Source: an uncultured Allobaculum sp.
GTDB lineage: Bacteria > Bacillota_I > Bacilli_A > Erysipelotrichales > Erysipelotrichaceae
NCBI GenBank assembly: GCA_910579655.1
Contig: CAJTVE010000045.1
Span: forward strand, 1 to 27,495
Direction: 5' to 3'
DNA: 27,495 nucleotides
Made by a program: the position numbers and the translations under genes. Below the pieces are notes generated by a model. The model had not been told where the DNA came from. It worked only from the letters and a program-made list of their open reading frames with translations, and did not search any database. Shown one piece after another: positions 24,509 to 27,495 of the stretch (within the stretch, counting starts at the first letter, position 1; each line of letters opens with the position of its first letter).

Positions 24509-24532
24509 TCTCGGAAAGAGGGATAATAAAAC

Positions 24533-25429
24533 ATGGCAATCACTGCAAAACAGGTCAAAGAACTCCGTGAAAAAACTGGCGCTGGCATGATGGACTGCAA
24601 AAAAGCCCTGACTGCTGTAGACGGTGACATGGAAAAAGCCATTGACTGGCTGCGTGAAAACGGCATCGCAAAATCCACGAAAAAAGCTGGCCGCGTTGCT
24701 GCTGAAGGTCTGACTCGTGTCGCTACTGAAGGTGATACCGCAGTTGTCTTCGAAGTTAACTCCGAAACTGACTTCGTTTCCAAAAACGAACAGTTCCTGG
24801 AACTCCTTGACCAGATCCAGACTGCATTACTGGCTAACCAGCCTGCTACTGTTGAAGAAGCACTGGAAATCCAGCTGCCATCTGGCACAATCAACGATCT
24901 GATCGTATCCGCAACTGCAACGATTGGTGAAAAAATCACTCTTCGTCGTATTGCTATCGTTAAGAAAACGGATTCTCAGGTATTCGGCGCTTACATGCAC
25001 AACAAAGGTGCTATCTCCGCTCTTGTTGTTATGGAAGGCGGCAACCCACAGGCTGCAAAAGAAATCGCTATGCAGGTTGCTTCCATGCGTCCAGTCTACG
25101 TAAGTGAAAAAGATATCCCAGCTGATGTTCTGGCTCACGAAGAAGAAGTTCAGAAGAAAATCATGGCTGAAGACCCAAAAATGGCTGGTAAGCCTGAAAA
25201 GATGATCCAGGGAATTCTGAAAGGAAAAGTTTCCAAACACTTCCAGGAAGAATGCTTAATGGATCAGGAATTCTTCCTTGACTCCAAGAAAAAAGTCAGT
25301 GGATACCTCAAAGAAAACAACGCTTCTGTTGTTGAATTCATCCGCTTCCAGGTTGGTGAAGGAATCGAAAAGAAAGAAGAAGATTTCGCCGCTGAAGTTG
25401 CAGCTCAGATGGAAGCTGCTCACAAGTAA
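24533..25429 (+). CDS. tsf: Translation elongation factor Ts
   Basis: This 298-aa factor is the nucleotide exchange factor of EF-Tu. The N-terminal UBA-like domain has the classic VKELREKTGAGMMDCKKAL, and the core has the EF-Tu-contacting ETDFVSKNEQF. A second dimerisation-type subdomain and the C-terminal VEFIRFQVGEGIEKK complete a normal-length protein. The codon choice is strongly biased, as expected of a highly expressed gene. A strong terminator follows, so pyrH and frr, usually next in Firmicutes, are not in this unit. Confidence 0.97.
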   Translation: MAITAKQVKELREKTGAGMMDCKKALTAVDGDMEKAIDWLRENGIAKSTKKAGRVAAEGLTRVATEGDTAVVFEVNSETDFVSKNEQFLELLDQIQTALLANQPATVEEALEIQLPSGTINDLIVSATATIGEKITLRRIAIVKKTDSQVFGAYMHNKGAISALVVMEGGNPQAAKEIAMQVASMRPVYVSEKDIPADVLAHEEEVQKKIMAEDPKMAGKPEKMIQGILKGKVSKHFQEECLMDQEFFLDSKKKVSGYLKENNASVVEFIRFQVGEGIEKKEEDFAAEVAAQMEAAHK

Positions 25430-25451
25430 GCCGAAACTCACTTTGACCATG

Positions 25452-25476
25452 AAGGACCCTTTGGGGTCCTTTTTTT
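25452..25476 (+). terminator. Rho-independent terminator of rpsB-tsf
   Basis: AAGGACCC (25452-25459) pairs with GGGTCCTT (25464-25471) over a 4-base loop, then a run of T to 25476. Confidence 0.93.
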
Positions 25477-25747
25477 ACGTTTGCCAGAAGCTGGAAGCAA
25501 AAAAGAGAAGACAGAACGCAAAGACAGCATCGAAAAAGGAATCAAAGCGGGTTCTTACCTGGACTTCGTCTGCCAGGCAGAATGCCACGAGACCAGATAA
25601 ACGGCTTACATTCCCAAATGAATAGCTCGATGAGCAAGCCAGAACTCTTTTTTGGCCATTCCCCGTAATCTGACCGAACTTTCTGGCGGCAAATATGTTA
25701 AAGTATCCAAGTTTCAGCACGTAAACCATTTTTAATAGAACAGGCGA
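25477..25747. other. Intergenic region between tsf and gtrA
   Basis: No gene is supported. A perfect 13-base palindrome, TCTGCC-A-GGCAGA, lies at 25569-25581 and could be an operator. No clear promoter for the next gene is visible. Confidence 0.4.
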
Positions 25748-25771
25748 GGGAGGCATATAGGGAGGCATATA
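25748..25771 (+). repeat. Tandem duplication of the ribosome binding site of the GtrA-family gene
   Basis: GGGAGGCATATA occurs twice, head to tail (25748-25759 and 25760-25771). The last A is the first base of the start ATG. Each copy has a full GGGAGG. The second has ideal spacing of 5 bases. Confidence 0.9.
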
Positions 25772-26205
25772 TGGAGACAATTTTAGCGCTTTTAAGAAAA
25801 TATAAAGAACTGATTAAATACGGCTTCTGGGGCGCCGTCGCAACGGTTGTCAACATCGGAACCTTCCATGTCTGCTACGATCTGGCATCCCTTAGCAATA
25901 CAGCCAGTAACCTGATTGCCTGGCTGGCTGCCATGCTGGTCGCCTTTGTGACCAACAAACTGTTCGTCTTTGAAAGCCGCAACCAGACCTTCAAGCAGAA
26001 CATCCAGGAATTTGTATCCTTTGCCGGATTTCGTCTGGTGTCGGAAGTTTTTGATCTTGGAATCATGATCTGGGCGGTTGATATGATGCACATGAATGCA
26101 ATGCTCTGGAAAGTCATCGCCAATGTCATCGTCATTGCCCTCAACTACCTCTTTTCCAAATTCATCATCTTCAAAAAGTCGGGCAATCAAAAAGTTGCCA
26201 AGTAA
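25771..26205 (+). CDS. GtrA-family membrane protein
   Basis: This 144-aa protein has four predicted transmembrane helices in the GtrA arrangement: YGFWGAVATVVNIGTFHVCY, LIAWLAAMLVAFVTNKLFVF, then ELGI-like LGIMIWAVDMM and VIANVIVIALNYLFSKFIIF. The family motifs TNKLFVFES after helix two and NYLFSKFIIF at the end are clear. GtrA-like proteins are thought to move lipid-linked sugars across the membrane during cell-surface glycosylation. No glycosyltransferase is adjacent. The GT2 gene at 8486 is a distant possible partner. A terminator follows, so it is probably monocistronic. Confidence 0.88.
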   Translation: METILALLRKYKELIKYGFWGAVATVVNIGTFHVCYDLASLSNTASNLIAWLAAMLVAFVTNKLFVFESRNQTFKQNIQEFVSFAGFRLVSEVFDLGIMIWAVDMMHMNAMLWKVIANVIVIALNYLFSKFIIFKKSGNQKVAK

Positions 26206-26225
26206 GATAATCATCAATATCATTG

Positions 26226-26251
26226 AACCGGGAACCCAGTGCCCGGTTTTT
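26226..26251 (+). terminator. Terminator of the GtrA-family gene
   Basis: AACCGGG (26226-26232) pairs with CCCGGTT (26242-26248) over a 9-base loop, then five T to 26251. Confidence 0.85.
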
Positions 26252-26257
26252 ATTTGC

Positions 26258-26300
26258 AAAAAAAAGAGCCAGTGGCAACAGAAAACTGTCTTCCACTGGC
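26258..26300 (-). terminator. Minus-strand terminator-like hairpin without a minus-strand gene
   Basis: GCCAGTGG (26268-26275) pairs with CCACTGGC (26293-26300), with an inner ACAG/CTGT stem and an AAAA loop. Eight A (26258-26265) precede it, which read as a T run on the minus strand. No minus-strand gene ends here. Confidence 0.7.
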
Positions 26301-26548
26301 CCAAATAAAAACGATCCTCTGGCCGCCTGCAAAGGCCTCGGGATCAACTAAAACAAGGATACTCCGAACCGGAAGGGAAGATCAAGCCAGAAAACTGAAT
26401 GATTCAAAATTTGTTTACAGGATTGGGATGATTTTGTACTCGAATGCTATTTGGAAGATGGAACAGACAGCTTTATAAAGGAACTACAGAGATAGTTTTG
26501 ATGGAAATTGATCTCGAATTTTCTGCTCGATATTTTGCTTCTCCCGAA
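26301..26548. other. Intergenic region upstream of the PNPOx-like gene
   Basis: No gene is supported on either strand. An imperfect hairpin is formed by GATCC (26313-26317) with GGATC (26341-26345) and GGCC (26321-26324) with GGCC (26334-26337). The rest is AT-rich and unremarkable. Confidence 0.4.
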
Positions 26549-26554
26549 TATAAT
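26549..26554 (+). promoter_or_regulatory. Consensus -10 box of the PNPOx-like gene
   Basis: TATAAT at 26549-26554 lies about 62 bases before the start. The matching -35 is poor (TCGATA at 17 bases), so an activator may be needed. Confidence 0.45.
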
Positions 26555-26566
26555 GAGGCCAATACA

Positions 26567-26596
26567 AAGGTGTAAAGAATGATCACCTTCTACACC
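26567..26596 (+). promoter_or_regulatory. Leader with two mutually exclusive hairpins
   Basis: AAGGTG (26567-26572) can pair with CACCTT (26584-26589). Alternatively GGTGTA (26569-26574) can pair with TACACC (26591-26596). Both use GGTG, so only one forms. The element begins about 13 bases after the -10 box and ends just before the GAAAGAAGAG ribosome site. Confidence 0.4.
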
Positions 26597-26616
26597 GGAA
26601 AGAAGAGTAGAAGCCT

Positions 26617-27081
26617 ATGAGAAAGAAAAATCTGGAAATCAAAGACCCACAGCAGATCCGTGAGATCCTCGATCGCGGGCAGGTCTGTCACATCGCCATG
26701 CATGATGAACCGTATCCCTATCTGGTGGTGATGAACTACGCAGTTGACTATTCAGGCGATCAAACTCGTCTGTATTTTCATTGTGCCGACGAAGGAAAGA
26801 AACTGGACCTGATCCAAAAAAATCCTAATGTCTGCTTTGAGATCCACAGGGATGAAATCCTTGATTACAATGAGTCAAGACAACGCTGCACAATGTTTTA
26901 CGAGAGTGTTACGGGCTTTGGCCGGATGCATATGGCCAAAGCAGAAGAGAAAAAAGCAATTCTGGATGCTTTGATGGCTCACTACTATGGAGAAGTCAAA
27001 GCCTATAATGATGCGGCCATACCAAGGACAACCTGCCTGATTCTGGACGTTGACACCATGACTGGCAAGAAAAAGGGATAA
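26617..27081 (+). CDS. Pyridoxamine 5'-phosphate oxidase-family (NimA-like) flavoprotein
   Basis: This 154-aa protein has the FMN-binding split-barrel fold of the PNPOx/NimA group. The start pattern REILDRGQVCHIAMHDEPYP and the strand LYFHCADEGKKLDLIQKNPN followed by VCFEIHRDE are typical, as is a second half with SVTGFGRMHM and a late TCLILDVD strand. Members bind FMN or, less often, haem or F420, and are often nitro- or quinone-reducing or protective enzymes. The true substrate is unknown, and genuine vitamin B6 oxidase activity is unlikely in this short form. It is a single-gene unit with its own promoter region and terminator. Confidence 0.88.
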   Translation: MRKKNLEIKDPQQIREILDRGQVCHIAMHDEPYPYLVVMNYAVDYSGDQTRLYFHCADEGKKLDLIQKNPNVCFEIHRDEILDYNESRQRCTMFYESVTGFGRMHMAKAEEKKAILDALMAHYYGEVKAYNDAAIPRTTCLILDVDTMTGKKKG

Positions 27082-27132
27082 CTTTCGCCAAGCCAAAACC
27101 AGAAGGTCCTAACAAATCAAAAACAGCACACG

Positions 27133-27176
27133 CAAAGAACAGTTGTCTGATGGATGACTGTTCTTTGTATTTTTTT
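27133..27176 (+). terminator. Terminator of the PNPOx-like gene
   Basis: CAAAGAACAGT (27133-27143) pairs perfectly with ACTGTTCTTTG (27157-27167), followed by TA and a run of seven T to 27176. Confidence 0.92.
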
Positions 27177-27353
27177 GGACAGAAAACCAGACAGGGGAAA
27201 TAGACTGAAGCCTATCCAGGGATGGATCGAAAGAGAAGGGGAAATGAAGCTTTCGGATTTGAAAGGTGTGCGGATGATTTTTGTCACCCATAAAATTTAT
27301 CGATTCGATGGAATGGGTTTCAATGACATCATGTGGCAGAAAAAGCATCTCAA

Positions 27354-27383
27354 TTGGCTATTTTTGTCTAAACAGCCTATAAT
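27354..27383 (+). promoter_or_regulatory. Promoter of the terminal lipoprotein gene
   Basis: TTGGCT (27354-27359), an 18-base spacer and TATAAT (27378-27383), 39 bases before the start codon. The stretch 27177-27353 holds no supported gene. Confidence 0.65.
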
Positions 27384-27422
27384 CGCTGACGTTAAGAAAA
27401 ACTCATCAAGGAGGATGATTCC

Positions 27423-27495
27423 ATGAAAATGAATAAAGTACTTGGCGCCGCTCTGACTGCTGCTATGATGTTTGCTTTTGCAGGCTGCTCTTCTG
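27423..27495 (+). CDS. Lipoprotein, first 24 codons only (cut by window end)
   Basis: ATG 27423 stands 8 bases after AAGGAGG (27408-27414). The visible residues start MKMNKVLGAALTAAMMF and run into the lipobox FAGC, then SSS. This is a lipoprotein signal peptide: a short basic start, a hydrophobic core, and a Cys to be lipidated. The mature part is outside the window, so the role (often a substrate-binding protein) cannot be told. Confidence 0.85.
   Translation, partial: MKMNKVLGAALTAAMMFAFAGCSS

Noticed and set aside
27154..27426. Reading frame between the PNPOx terminator and the lipoprotein gene
   Set aside because: It begins inside a terminator. A shorter start at 27244 has GAAGGGGAA but overlaps the promoter and start of the lipoprotein gene, and shows no known motif.

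Overview
This window looks like a chromosome segment from a low-to-mid GC Firmicute (Bacillota). I would guess an Erysipelotrichia-type gut or oral lineage, but that is inference. The support is the gene order ffh, rpsP-khpA, rimM-trmD, rplS, lepB-rbgA-rnhB, topA-trmFO-xerC, rpsB-tsf, the strong AGGAGG ribosome sites, the sigma-A-like promoters and a folate-dependent TrmFO. Nothing in the sequence names the species.

Left part (1-5426): a frameshifted remnant of an ABM-type monooxygenase gene is followed by a large AT-rich gene. Its 771-aa product has no family I recognise and carries a long Gly/Ala-rich hydrophobic segment, and a strong hairpin sits just before its ribosome site. On the opposite strand is a PPi-dependent phosphofructokinase (pfp) with a clear promoter and terminator. 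About 800 bases between pfp and the next operon hold no convincing gene.

Middle left (5427-9830): a tightly packed three-gene unit encodes a TPR protein with a very basic tail, an ABC-type permease without ATPase or binding protein, and a GT2 glycosyltransferase. It ends at a strong hairpin.

Core (9829-25476): this is a chain of short housekeeping operons, each with its own promoter and terminator. They cover protein targeting (ffh, lepB), ribosome parts and assembly (rpsP, khpA, rimM, rplS, rbgA, rpsB), tRNA modification (trmD, trmFO), translation elongation (tsf) and DNA maintenance (rnhB, topA, xerC). Two accessory genes sit inside the chain: a putative PBECR4-type nuclease-fold gene directly behind ffh, and a membrane-anchored M15 peptidase with a basic N-terminus and VDQPA repeats between trmD and rplS. 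Two promoters (rpsP, rpsB) have their -35 box over the stop codon of the upstream gene. The rpsB, rplS and topA leaders contain base-pairing potential.

Right end (25477-27495): a GtrA-family membrane protein with an exactly duplicated ribosome site, an intergenic stretch with several hairpins, a PNPOx/NimA-like flavoprotein, and the first 24 codons of a lipoprotein cut by the window edge. I found no tRNA, rRNA, CRISPR array, insertion sequence or prophage.
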